Positions 1-8,045 of a stretch of 39,530 nucleotides of DNA are shown here, piece by piece. The notes under the pieces were generated by a model that saw only the letters and a list, made by a program, of their open reading frames with translations, searched no databases and was not told where the DNA came from. Source of the DNA: Robiginitomaculum sp. (lineage in GTDB: Bacteria > Pseudomonadota > Alphaproteobacteria > Caulobacterales > Maricaulaceae); the NCBI GenBank assembly GCA_002733805.1, contig NVXG01000044.1, positions 1 to 39,530 on the forward strand, read 5' to 3'. Made by a program: the position numbers and the translations under genes. Within the stretch, counting starts at the first letter, position 1; every line of letters begins with the position of its first letter.

Positions 1-353
1 CATCTTCACTCGGTAACGATTACGATGAACCAGAAATCCTCCGTTAGCTAAGCCTCAATTCTGTCCCACAGGTGCTGATGTCAGACAGTCTCGACTGGCG
101 ACGATGGTTTTCTGGAGAATGCCTGTGCGTATATCAATAATTTTGGCCAGGTGTGGGAGCGGTTCACATTGAGCCGGGATGTTTTTTCCCGAGTAATTCC
201 CTTCTTTGCTCCCAACGCTGTCAAAAATGACAGAATTCCGTATACAGGAATATAGTTCCGCAACGTTCTTACGCCCGTTCAGCTTGTCCGGTAAGTCGCA
301 TCAGTGCGTTGGGCATGTGTCCTCGCCTCACTTTTTGACATGAGGATGCTGCA
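1..353. other. Gene-poor left edge with regulatory palindrome
   Basis: No convincing coding region is visible in these 353 bases. The two short open frames on the minus strand show no recognisable family or ribosome binding site. The only structured element is the palindrome at 236-250, described separately. A short frame near the very start (SSLGNDYDEPEIL, stop at once) faintly recalls the C-terminus of IS3-type transposases but is too short to call. The region mainly acts as upstream DNA of the DMT exporter gene. Confidence 0.5.
236..250. promoter_or_regulatory. Putative IclR-type operator upstream of DMT exporter
   Basis: The 15-mer TTCCGTATACAGGAA is an imperfect palindrome (TTCC...GGAA arms) and fits the pattern TTCYRTATRNRRGAA. 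That pattern recurs before the IclR gene and several other transcription units in this window. It lies about 100 bases before the exporter start. The match is seen directly. Binding by the IclR protein encoded at 23503-24321 is inference. Confidence 0.55.
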
Positions 354-1262
354 ATGGAATTTGACGTAGAGTATTTGGGTAAATGGCTCGCTCTTTTTTC
401 TGCAATAGCCTTCTCGTTTGCGAGCCTCTCGATCGCAAAAACCACGCGCTCAGATGGTGACAAAGGTGTGATGTTTTCAGTGCTGGTGACCTTGGTCATC
501 TCTCTCGCAATCTGGATGATCGGGAGGGGTGATTTTGTTACGGGGCCAGACTTTTCACGCGGAGTTATGTGGTTCATCTTTGCGGGAATTTTTGCCATGG
601 TTTTGGGCCGGAGTTTACTGTTTGCGTCAATACGCCAACTGGGTGTTTTGCGGTCATCCGCTTTGAAGCGATTGAACCCCGTATTTGCAATTTTGTTGGC
701 GTATTTCTTCCTGGGAGAACGGTTTTCTCAGATGGATGTCATGGGGATGACCGCAATCGTACTTGGTTTTAGTCTGTTGATATATGACGGCTTCAGCCGC
801 CGGGCGACGGAGGGGCTCGACAATGCACCTCGGCTATCCTCCTATATGATTGGCGTGTTGGCCGCGCTGGCCTATGCAAGTGCCTATGTCACCCGAAAAC
901 TTGGGCTGACGATGATGGATTCAGCCTCACTCGGAACCTTTATAAGCGCCGCAAGCGGGTTCGTATTTTTTGGCTTTATTGCAATATTTTCGACCCGCTA
1001 TCGGGGATATTTTCAGAATATTTTCAAAAGCTTAGATCGATGGATTGTGATTTCGGCGGTGTCTATGTCAGCGGGACAAATCTTGCTCTTTGCCGCTTTA
1101 GCCTATGAAGATGTCTCTACCGTAGTGATGATCTCATCGCTCGAGGTCTTCGTATCGTTCTTCTTAACCTTGGTGGTCTTTCGGAGTGAATCTCTTCCGA
1201 GCGCGCTTGTCTTCATGGCAGCAGTGCTTGCGATTATTGGCGTTATATTGGTGGTTGTCTAG
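354..1262 (+). CDS. EamA/DMT family transporter
   Basis: A 302-residue integral membrane protein with about ten hydrophobic segments and two repeated halves, the size and layout of EamA-domain drug/metabolite transporters. The short motif LAYFFLGERFS (end of the first half) and the sequence VSFFLTLVVFRSESL in the second half are typical of the family. Such proteins usually export amino acids, metabolites or small toxic compounds across the inner membrane; the substrate here cannot be read. The start is supported by a GAGG ribosome site 8-10 bases ahead. It stands alone between the palindrome at 236-250 and the hairpin at 1266-1296. A second, divergent EamA protein is encoded at 12418-13386, so the island has two exporters. 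Confidence 0.85.
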   Translation: MEFDVEYLGKWLALFSAIAFSFASLSIAKTTRSDGDKGVMFSVLVTLVISLAIWMIGRGDFVTGPDFSRGVMWFIFAGIFAMVLGRSLLFASIRQLGVLRSSALKRLNPVFAILLAYFFLGERFSQMDVMGMTAIVLGFSLLIYDGFSRRATEGLDNAPRLSSYMIGVLAALAYASAYVTRKLGLTMMDSASLGTFISAASGFVFFGFIAIFSTRYRGYFQNIFKSLDRWIVISAVSMSAGQILLFAALAYEDVSTVVMISSLEVFVSFFLTLVVFRSESLPSALVFMAAVLAIIGVILVVV

Positions 1263-1265
1263 GCA

Positions 1266-1296
1266 CATAAGCCAGCTATTTATCAGCTGGCTTATG
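1266..1296 (+). terminator. Hairpin terminator after DMT exporter
   Basis: A perfect 12-bp inverted repeat (CATAAGCCAGCT, 7-base loop, AGCTGGCTTATG) starts four bases after the exporter stop codon. No clear T-run follows, so it may be a weak or factor-assisted terminator, but its position fits transcription end. Confidence 0.65.
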
Positions 1297-1332
1297 GCGA
1301 CAATTCGTTCCCCTATATAGACCGACATCCCA

Positions 1333-1362
1333 TTGACGCAGCTTGATTGCGCACTTTAGAAT
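1333..1362 (+). promoter_or_regulatory. Possible sigma-70 promoter of the TTT-cupin-EutA operon
   Basis: TTGACG (1333-1338) and TAGAAT (1357-1362), with an 18-base spacer, lie about 180 bases before the tctC start at 1542, in the only sizeable gap before the eight-gene operon. It is a reasonable match to a housekeeping promoter, but the assignment is by eye. Confidence 0.35.
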
Positions 1363-1541
1363 AGTTTTCAGATTGGTCGGAGGTCTTGTCAGTTCAGGTG
1401 GTGCGGAGGGATCAAGCTAGGGGCTTGGCAGTGCTATCTGTGTTGAGATTTTCGGTTTGGGTGGGCGCTTACGGAAAGCGCCAGTTGAATTTAAGTGCCC
1501 AAGAAATCATGGAATTTCCGTTCTTCATGGGAGGAAGAAAA

Positions 1542-2579
1542 ATGCGAAGGAATGTACTAAAGGGACTGGTCGCCTCGATATTGGCGGTGACAGTGCAAGG
1601 CGCGGCTGGACCGGTATTTGCGCAAGATGCTGCAGCGTTCTACGAAGGCGAAAAAATCACTTGGATTGTGCCTTATAAGCCCGGCGGCGGATATGATGAA
1701 TACGCCCGCTTGATCGCCCCGTTTCTTGAAAGATATACGCATGCGCGAGTCGAGATCGAGAATATGCCGGGCGCAGGCGGCATGCGCGGCGCAAACGAAA
1801 TTTTTAACGCGCCAAATGATGGCCTGACAATCGGCATCATCAATGGCTCTGCCATGGTGACGAACGAACTGTCGGAGATTGAAGGAGCAGCCTACCGTGT
1901 CGCTGACTACAATTTCCTCGGCCGGGTTGTCGCAGATTCGCGCGTGTTGGTTGTGCCAACAACTTCTCCATATTACAGCCTTGCAGATATTCTGGCCTCG
2001 GAGAGCCCAGTTAAAATTGGCGCAACAGGTCTGGGTGGCTCAACATATGTTGATGCGGTTTTGGTCGGCAGCGCCTTTGGATTGAACCAACAGGTCATTC
2101 ACGGGTTTGGTAGTTCTTCCGACGTACGCCAAGCATTGTTGCGGGGCGATATTGACGCGATGTGGGGCTCTCTTGGCAGTGCGCTGAGCGGTGTAGCCGC
2201 GGGCGACAACAGGGTTATCGTACATGGTGGCATGGAGATGCTCGAAAATTTCCAAGACGTTGAGAGCCTGTTTTCTTACGTTGAACAAGCCGCCGATCCT
2301 GTTCATTCGCAGATGATACTGGACGCGTGGAGCGCATTGAATGCGGTCGGGCGTCCCGTGGCCGCACCTCCCGGCGTGCCGCAGGATCGGGTGGAATTTC
2401 TGGCTGAAGCATTCCGCAACGTGATGCAAGATCCGGAGTTTATTGCCGCTGCCGAAGAGGCAGGCCGCAGCCTGTCATATATCGATGGCGCAGCAATGGC
2501 AGCCATCGCGAGCGCCTCGACCGACTTGACGCCTGAGCTAAAAGAACTGTTTGTGGCCGCGATCCGCGGCGAACTGTAA
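1542..2579 (+). CDS. tctC: TTT solute-binding protein (TctC/Bug family)
   Basis: A periplasmic substrate-binding protein of the tripartite tricarboxylate transporter family, 345 residues from this start. The open frame continues upstream to 1386, but the ATG at 1542 has a strong GGGAGGAAG site and gives a proper signal peptide (MRRNV..., hydrophobic core, cleavage after VFAQ). Bug-family marks are visible: the opening strand ITWIVPYKPGGGYD, then ENMPGAGGMRG, which line the carboxylate pocket in known Bug proteins. The ligand is probably a di- or tricarboxylate or aromatic acid, but the binding residues do not tell which. It is first in an operon with tctA and tctB, a cupin and an EutA-like gene. 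A weak hairpin separates it from tctA. Confidence 0.9.
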   Translation: MRRNVLKGLVASILAVTVQGAAGPVFAQDAAAFYEGEKITWIVPYKPGGGYDEYARLIAPFLERYTHARVEIENMPGAGGMRGANEIFNAPNDGLTIGIINGSAMVTNELSEIEGAAYRVADYNFLGRVVADSRVLVVPTTSPYYSLADILASESPVKIGATGLGGSTYVDAVLVGSAFGLNQQVIHGFGSSSDVRQALLRGDIDAMWGSLGSALSGVAAGDNRVIVHGGMEMLENFQDVESLFSYVEQAADPVHSQMILDAWSALNAVGRPVAAPPGVPQDRVEFLAEAFRNVMQDPEFIAAAEEAGRSLSYIDGAAMAAIASASTDLTPELKELFVAAIRGEL

Positions 2580-2605
2580 TCTACTCCAAAATATGACTAT
2601 ATTCG

Positions 2606-2630
2606 CCTCCGGCATCTTGGCCGGGGGAGG
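2606..2630 (+). promoter_or_regulatory. Imperfect hairpin between tctC and tctA
   Basis: CCTCCGGC and GCCGGGGGAGG can pair around a short loop with a G bulge, in the 78-base gap after tctC. A comparable hairpin occurs after tctC at 8046-8987, so this may reduce read-through and give more binding protein than membrane subunits. The pairing is imperfect. Confidence 0.35.
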
Positions 2631-2657
2631 TGTAATTGACGCAAAGGGATCGACAGA

Positions 2658-4157
2658 ATGACAATTATTGAGGGGCTGGTTAGTGGGTTTTTCCAATCCA
2701 TTAGTCTGTCGGTTTTACCATATCTTGGGTTGGGCGCGATCTTTGGATTAATCATCGGCGTAATACCGGGTTTGAGCGGTCATTTTGCCATGGCGATGGC
2801 GATTTCCTTTTTGTACACGATGGAGCCCGGCGCGGGCATTGCCTTCCTTTTGGGCGCACATTCTACCGTGGCCCAAGGCGGCGGATTGACCGCAATTTTG
2901 TTTAGCACGCCCGGTACCGGGCAAAACGCGGCGACCCTGCTGGATGGCCCGCCAATGCGCGACAAAGGCCTAGCCGGAATTGCGGTTGGTGCTGCGATGG
3001 CCTCGTGTTTTCTCGGGGCAACATTTGGCGCTGTGGCTTTGGCCTTGTTGCTGCCGGTGTTGCGAAGCGTCGTGCTTTTTTTCGGCCCGCCCGAAATTTT
3101 CATGCTGGCGATGCTGGCGCTTACCTTTGTCGCGGTTCTCGGCAAAGAGGATATTACCCGAAGTTTGATCGCGGCTCTGCTTGGCCTTTTGATGGCAATG
3201 GTTGGCGTTGATAACGTAACCAACCAACAACGATTTACCTTTGAGTCGAGCAATCTGGCTGACGGCATTTCGCTGGTGCCCGTTGTTCTTGGCCTATTTG
3301 CAGTTGCGGAAATGATTGAGCTTTGGGTCAATGGCGGCTCGCTTGCCGGGAAAAACACAAGAGCGCTATCCGCACGGGAGACGCAAAAGCAGATTTTCCG
3401 CGGCATAGGCTTGGCGTTTAAGCACTGGTGGTTGGTTCTTCGATGTTCGGCGATTGGAACAATCATGGGGCTTATCCCCGGGCTGGGCAGCGCGCCCGCT
3501 TCATTTGTTGCTTACGGCCACGCCAAGCAAACCTCCAAAAACAAAGAAAGTTTTGGCAAAGGTAATGTGGAGGGCGTGATCGCTGCCGAAGCTGCAAATG
3601 ATGCGGTGGAGGGCGGGGCGCTGGCATCTACACTGGCGTTTGGCATTCCGGGCAGTTCGTCGATGGCGATCCTCTTGAGTGGGCTGTTCATCTTGGGTCT
3701 CGAAACCGGGCCACAGATGCTCAACAACCACGTTGATATTATTTTCATCATGATCTTCACGATCATCATCGGCAATTTGATCGGCACCGTTGTTGGCATG
3801 TTTCTGGTTAATCCGCTGTCGAGAGCGACCTCGATACGCGCCTCAATCATGGTGCCGGTAATTTTGACAATTATTGTTACCGGTGCCTATGCCTCAGACA
3901 GGTCTTTGTTTGATATCGGCATCGCCTTGGTCTTCGGGGGGATTGGCTACCTAATGAAGATTCTCAACTATTCCCGTGCCGCACTTTTGATCGGTTTTGT
4001 TCTTGGCTTCGCCGTTGAAAAGAACCTGTATCTGGCTCTTTTGATTGATGGTCCACTGTTCTTCATGACGCCAATTCCACTCGGGCTAGGCATTCTGACG
4101 ATTGGGTTCCTAGCCTATAACGTTATCGGCATTTCGCGAGAGAAAAAGGGGAAGTAA
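2658..4157 (+). CDS. tctA: TTT large membrane subunit TctA
   Basis: A 499-residue polytopic membrane protein and the main transport subunit of a tripartite tricarboxylate transporter. The family marks are clear: two glycine/proline motifs of the GxIPGL type (VIPGLSGHFAMA near residue 40, and LIPGLGSAPASFVAYGHAKQ near 275), the stretch LFSTPGTGQNAATLLDGPPM, and FGIPGSSSMAILLSG in the second half. About 11-12 hydrophobic helices are expected. An AAGGGA site precedes the ATG. The stop is two bases from the tctB start, showing translational coupling. With TctC and TctB it should import a carboxylate using the ion gradient. Confidence 0.93.
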   Translation: MTIIEGLVSGFFQSISLSVLPYLGLGAIFGLIIGVIPGLSGHFAMAMAISFLYTMEPGAGIAFLLGAHSTVAQGGGLTAILFSTPGTGQNAATLLDGPPMRDKGLAGIAVGAAMASCFLGATFGAVALALLLPVLRSVVLFFGPPEIFMLAMLALTFVAVLGKEDITRSLIAALLGLLMAMVGVDNVTNQQRFTFESSNLADGISLVPVVLGLFAVAEMIELWVNGGSLAGKNTRALSARETQKQIFRGIGLAFKHWWLVLRCSAIGTIMGLIPGLGSAPASFVAYGHAKQTSKNKESFGKGNVEGVIAAEAANDAVEGGALASTLAFGIPGSSSMAILLSGLFILGLETGPQMLNNHVDIIFIMIFTIIIGNLIGTVVGMFLVNPLSRATSIRASIMVPVILTIIVTGAYASDRSLFDIGIALVFGGIGYLMKILNYSRAALLIGFVLGFAVEKNLYLALLIDGPLFFMTPIPLGLGILTIGFLAYNVIGISREKKGK

Positions 4158-4159
4158 GC

Positions 4160-4711
4160 GTGCAATCCAAAACACAAAACCAAGCCGACGAGCAACCTGA
4201 GGCCGAACCAGAGGTGACGGGTCAGCAATATTCGCAGGCGCTGGAACTGATCTTTGTCGGCGGGCTGTTTGTTATTGTCGTGGCGGCGTTTCTGGAGGCG
4301 ACAACCTACCAGTTGGTTTCATCGCGCACACCGTTTGTTGCGATGGTGCCGTTGATACTCCTGCTGATAATCCAGTTCATTCGATTGCTGCGCTCCGGCT
4401 CAATGGACCGTTTCAAACTTGTGCTCACTCAGGCGCGCAAAGGGTCATTGAGCACGCTTAATAAAGTGTTCGGACTTGTGTGTTGGGCGACCTTGCTCTT
4501 TGTCATGATCCTCATCGGCGGTCACTATTTGGGTGTCGCGGTATTCATGTTTTTCCTGATGCGGGTGTTGGCCAAAGAGCGGCTGATCCTGACACTCATT
4601 ATTGTGTTTAGCATCACAATAATCTTGTTCGTGCTGTTCGAATATGGGTTTGACATCAAGCTCTACCGCGGGATCGTACATCGTTATTTCGAAGGCTACC
4701 GCATCTTCTAA
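4160..4711 (+). CDS. tctB: TTT small membrane subunit TctB
   Basis: A 183-residue protein with a hydrophilic N-terminus of about 25 residues and four hydrophobic segments, matching the size and layout of TctB. The ending, FDIKLYRGIVHRYFEGYRIF, resembles the TctB pattern also found at the end of the protein at 7498-8016 (YELYRGLLF). It starts with GTG just after the tctA stop. TctB is the less conserved small subunit and is needed for transport with TctA. Confidence 0.85.
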   Translation: MQSKTQNQADEQPEAEPEVTGQQYSQALELIFVGGLFVIVVAAFLEATTYQLVSSRTPFVAMVPLILLLIIQFIRLLRSGSMDRFKLVLTQARKGSLSTLNKVFGLVCWATLLFVMILIGGHYLGVAVFMFFLMRVLAKERLILTLIIVFSITIILFVLFEYGFDIKLYRGIVHRYFEGYRIF

Positions 4712-4764
4712 AAACCACAATTCCACTTCTATCGCCCTCCTAAAAAATAGTCAGGAAATTACGA

Positions 4765-5976
4765 ATGCACGACGAAATATCCAATAAAGTCCACTGGCAC
4801 GAACCACTTGATGAAGATCGTGCAGGGCATGGCCGTTTCGGACAACCGCTCTCTGATTATGATCAATTTATGGAGCAAGACGATATCCCGATTTATCGTG
4901 GACTTGGGTTGAGCAGTGTCAAAGATTTGCAGTTGGTTGATTGGCCGCGGATGGGCGGGCGAGGCCATTATATTCAATTGCACGGCACCGAAGGAAAGTG
5001 GGGCTGTTATGTTGTCGAGGTGCCTGCGGCCGGCGCCCTGATCCCCGAGAAACACATTTATGAAGAAATTTTTCTGGTGGTTGAAGGCCGGGGCACGACC
5101 GAGGTTTGGCTTGAGGATGGCGGCCACAAACATGTGTTTGAATGGCAGGCTGGTTCGCTGTTTTCGATCCCTGTGAACGCCTACCATCGTATCGTGAATG
5201 CGACCAACCAACCGGCACTGCTTATCGCCGGTACAACCGCGCCCAATTTGATGGACTTGATAGGAAACACCGACTTTATTTTCAACGCGCCTTACAATTT
5301 CGCAGACCGTTATTCAAAAGAAGAAGACTATTATAAGGCGGTTGAAGAGATCGAACCGGACCCTATTCGCGGCCTTGCGATGCGCCGCACCAATCTGGTC
5401 CCGGATGTGGTGAATTGCGAATTGCCGTTGGATAATCGCCGGTCGCCGGGCTATCGGCGGGTTGAGCCGTTTATGACAGGGAACAAGTTTTATCTCTGGC
5501 TTGGACAACACGAAACCGGGCGGTATTCAAAAGCGCATGCGCATAGTTCTGCCGCTGTGCTGATATGTGTTAAGGGCTCTGGCTATACCTATACATGGCC
5601 GGAGGAGCTCGGCGTTAATCCGTGGAAAAACGGCCATGGCGACAAAGTGCAGCGCATTGATTACGGCCAATTTGGCATGGTCAGCGCCGCACCGGGCGGC
5701 GCACGTTGGTATCACCAGCATTTTAACACATCGTCTGAGCCGTTTCGTCTGTCGGCGTGGTTTGGCCCAAATCACCCCAGTTTGGTCACTGGTCTGCGCC
5801 CGGGAGCCGAACAAACCGACTATACCGCGATGGATGTAACCGAGGGCGGCACCGCTATTCCTTATTGGATGGAAGACCCGCATTTTCGACAGGAGTTTGA
5901 GGCAAAACTTGAGGCCAACGGCGCCAAGTCTCGGATGGAGCCGTCGCGCTATGTAGAGCCTGAAAAAGGAGCATAA
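4765..5976 (+). CDS. Two-domain cupin protein (bicupin)
   Basis: A cytosolic 403-residue protein with two cupin barrels. The first (about residues 85-170) has EKHIYEEIFLVVEGRG and VNAYHRIVN, so it has one His and the Glu but lacks the first His of the usual HxH pair. The second (about 250-340) has YSKAHAHSS and GARWYHQHFNTS, giving three His ligands but no Glu. Metal binding is therefore best kept in the C-terminal barrel. Bicupins of this size include gentisate and 1-hydroxy-2-naphthoate dioxygenases, so a ring-cleaving or isomerising role is possible but unproven. The gene sits between tctB and the EutA-like gene, two bases from the latter. A related bicupin at 26231-27346 is also next to an EutA-like gene. 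An AGGAA site precedes the ATG. Confidence 0.8.
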   Translation: MHDEISNKVHWHEPLDEDRAGHGRFGQPLSDYDQFMEQDDIPIYRGLGLSSVKDLQLVDWPRMGGRGHYIQLHGTEGKWGCYVVEVPAAGALIPEKHIYEEIFLVVEGRGTTEVWLEDGGHKHVFEWQAGSLFSIPVNAYHRIVNATNQPALLIAGTTAPNLMDLIGNTDFIFNAPYNFADRYSKEEDYYKAVEEIEPDPIRGLAMRRTNLVPDVVNCELPLDNRRSPGYRRVEPFMTGNKFYLWLGQHETGRYSKAHAHSSAAVLICVKGSGYTYTWPEELGVNPWKNGHGDKVQRIDYGQFGMVSAAPGGARWYHQHFNTSSEPFRLSAWFGPNHPSLVTGLRPGAEQTDYTAMDVTEGGTAIPYWMEDPHFRQEFEAKLEANGAKSRMEPSRYVEPEKGA

Positions 5977-5978
5977 GG

Positions 5979-7511
5979 GTGATTGAAGGGAAGCCTGACG
6001 TCGAGAATGCGGCGCCGGTTATCGGCGGTCGCATATACTTCTCTGGCGCTAGTCGATCACTTGTCGAAGAAGATGAGATCCGTCTCATCAGCGTTGGCGT
6101 CGATATTGGATCATCAACCGCGCATATGCTGTTTTCACGCATTACGCTTGAGCGGTTGGATACAAAATACGTCGTTTCCGAACGCGAGGTTCTGTATCAA
6201 TCCGAGATCATTTTGACGCCTTACTTGCAAAATGGGGATATTGATCCTCAGGCGCTAAGGGCCTTTTTTGACGAGGTATACCGCAAAAGTGGCCTGTCGC
6301 CAGACAAGGTCGACACGGGTGCGCTTATATTGACCGGGGTTGCGGTGCGGCGGCAGAATGCCCGCGCGATTGGTGCGCTTTTTGCCGACGAGGCGGGTAA
6401 GTTTGTCGCCGTTAGCGCGGGCGACAGCCTCGAGGCATTGATGTCGGCGCATGGGTCTGGTGCTGTCGCGGCTTCCAACGATGGCAGGTTGATCCTAAAT
6501 GTCGATATCGGCGGGGGCACCACCAAAATCTCGCTGTGCAAGGGCGGCGAGATTTTGCATTCAACGGCAGTGGAGGCTGGCGCGCGCCTTATCGTGACCG
6601 ACAAAGAAGATCGGATCGTCCGGCTCGAGGAGTTTGGCGAAAAAACCGCGCAAAGTTTGGGAATGAAGCTCCAGATAGGCGCGGTGTTTGACGCGCAGGC
6701 AAAAGAGGAATTTGCCGGTGCTTTGAGCAACCGGATCATGGCGGCGATAGAGGGGCATCTGGCCGAAGACTGGCGCCGTCTTCCGGGGCTGCCACAAGGT
6801 CTAACGCCTGACGCTGTTATTTTTTCCGGTGGTGTCTCGGAGTATATATACGGTAATTCTGTGCAGGATTTTGGCGATCTTGGGCCTCAGCTTGCCGGCT
6901 GCCTGAAGATTGGGTTTGAGATGGCCGGGACCCCTATATTGCCGCATTTTGACGGGATCAGAGCAACGGTTTTGGGGGCCTCGCAATATTCGGTTCAGCT
7001 CAGCGGGAGCACCGTTTATTTTGATCCGGCTGACGCGTTGCCGGTTACCAACATTGCCACCATATGCCCTGATCTCAGCTTAGACGCCGCAGAATTGGAT
7101 GTCGATAATATTAGCCTGCAGATACGTATGGCATTGCGCCAGCTCGGGCTGGATACTGGTGATCGCCCGGTAGCGATTGCCCTGAAATGGGCGGGGTCGG
7201 CGACCTATCACCGGCTTGATGCGCTGGCGCGCGGCCTGATCGCGGGCCTAGGGCCGGTGCTGCAAGACGGGCAGCCGCTGATAATGGTGGCGCAGAGTGA
7301 TATTGGCGGATTATTGGGGATCCATTGCCGTGAAAATGCACTTTTGCCCAACCCGGTCATTTCGATCGACGGGATCAGCCTAGGCGCGCTCGATTTTATT
7401 GATATTGGCGAGGTTATCCTGTCGACCGGATCGGTTCCTGTCGTTGTCAAATCATTGGTTTTTCCAGCCGAGACGGCTGTAGCTACGGGGCGATCAAATG
7501 ACAAAAGCTAA
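5979..7511 (+). CDS. EutA-like ASKHA ATPase (reactivase family)
   Basis: A 510-residue actin/Hsp70-fold ATPase of the EutA family. Phosphate-1 is ISVGVDIGSSTAHML (about residues 37-51), phosphate-2 is NVDIGGGTTKISL (about 173-185), and the adenosine-site glycines lie in VIFSGGVSEYIYG (about 280). EutA of enteric bacteria reactivates B12-dependent ethanolamine ammonia-lyase by exchanging damaged cofactor. No EutB or EutC gene, nor any other visible B12 enzyme, is present in this window, so the client must differ or lie elsewhere. The GTG start is preceded by AAAGGAG inside the end of the bicupin gene, indicating coupled translation. The end overlaps tctB by 14 bases. The tight link with a bicupin suggests the cupin as partner, which is inference. 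Confidence 0.85.
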   Translation: MIEGKPDVENAAPVIGGRIYFSGASRSLVEEDEIRLISVGVDIGSSTAHMLFSRITLERLDTKYVVSEREVLYQSEIILTPYLQNGDIDPQALRAFFDEVYRKSGLSPDKVDTGALILTGVAVRRQNARAIGALFADEAGKFVAVSAGDSLEALMSAHGSGAVAASNDGRLILNVDIGGGTTKISLCKGGEILHSTAVEAGARLIVTDKEDRIVRLEEFGEKTAQSLGMKLQIGAVFDAQAKEEFAGALSNRIMAAIEGHLAEDWRRLPGLPQGLTPDAVIFSGGVSEYIYGNSVQDFGDLGPQLAGCLKIGFEMAGTPILPHFDGIRATVLGASQYSVQLSGSTVYFDPADALPVTNIATICPDLSLDAAELDVDNISLQIRMALRQLGLDTGDRPVAIALKWAGSATYHRLDALARGLIAGLGPVLQDGQPLIMVAQSDIGGLLGIHCRENALLPNPVISIDGISLGALDFIDIGEVILSTGSVPVVVKSLVFPAETAVATGRSNDKS

Positions 7512-8016
7512 TTCTGAAACCGTACCATATTCCGTCCGTTCCATCTATCCGGCGCTGACAATTCTGGTCTTGGCCGCGGCGGTTTATTTCTGGTCGCAGT
7601 CATATGGAGAGGTGGCGCGACGGTTACCATCTTTGGTCGCTATCACGTTAACCGGGTTGGCGGTCGTTGATCTTTGGACACGAACCAAATTGCCCGGCAG
7701 TGAAATGATGCGCGCCTTTTGGGGGGCCGATTTCACCCGACGCGAAATGACCCATAACCCAGCGGTCAAAAAAGAGCTGGGATTGATGGCTTGGATTGGT
7801 GGCTGCTTTGTCGGCATGGCGCTGATTGGTATTTTGCCGACCATGCCTGTGTTTTGCGTCCTATTCACTCGAATTCGATCCCAACGCCCGCTAAAGCAAG
7901 CGGTTTTCGTTGGTCTGATTGTGCTTGGGTTCGAGGCATTCGTGTTTGAGTTGATGCTCAATTACGAACTCTACCGTGGTCTGTTGTTTGAAGATGGCGG
8001 CGTATCTAATTGGTAA
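7498..8016 (+). CDS. tctB: TTT small membrane subunit TctB (second set)
   Basis: A 172-residue membrane protein with four hydrophobic segments (near residues 15-30, 40-55, 95-115 and 135-160) and the TctB-like tail NYELYRGLLFEDGG. Its ATG lies inside the 3-prime end of the EutA-like gene (14-base overlap). It begins the second transporter set of the operon, in the order B-C-A rather than the C-A-B of the first set. The family is weakly conserved, so the call rests on size, topology, tail motif and context. Confidence 0.8.
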   Translation: MTKANSETVPYSVRSIYPALTILVLAAAVYFWSQSYGEVARRLPSLVAITLTGLAVVDLWTRTKLPGSEMMRAFWGADFTRREMTHNPAVKKELGLMAWIGGCFVGMALIGILPTMPVFCVLFTRIRSQRPLKQAVFVGLIVLGFEAFVFELMLNYELYRGLLFEDGGVSNW

Positions 8017-8045
8017 ATCAACCGAAAAAGCGAGGAGACTGAAAA

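Noticed and set aside
1..60. Possible IS3-type transposase C-terminal remnant (SSLGNDYDEPEIL)
   Set aside because: Only about 13 residues, with weak similarity and no inverted repeat or further fragment visible. Not enough to call a mobile element.
1306..1320. TTCCCCTATATAGAC as an operator before tctC
   Set aside because: Only the left arm and the centre resemble the shared palindrome; the GAA arm is missing.
2780..3466. Long minus-strand open frame (228 codons) inside the first tctA
   Set aside because: It is a shadow of the TctA coding frame. Composition is Pro/Ser/Arg-rich without domains, there is no ribosome site, and the tctA frame is unmistakable.
5979..7511. Annotation as part of an ethanolamine utilisation operon
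   Set aside because: No EutB, EutC, shell proteins, aldehyde dehydrogenase or B12 genes are present in the window. Only the EutA-family ATPase fold is supported.
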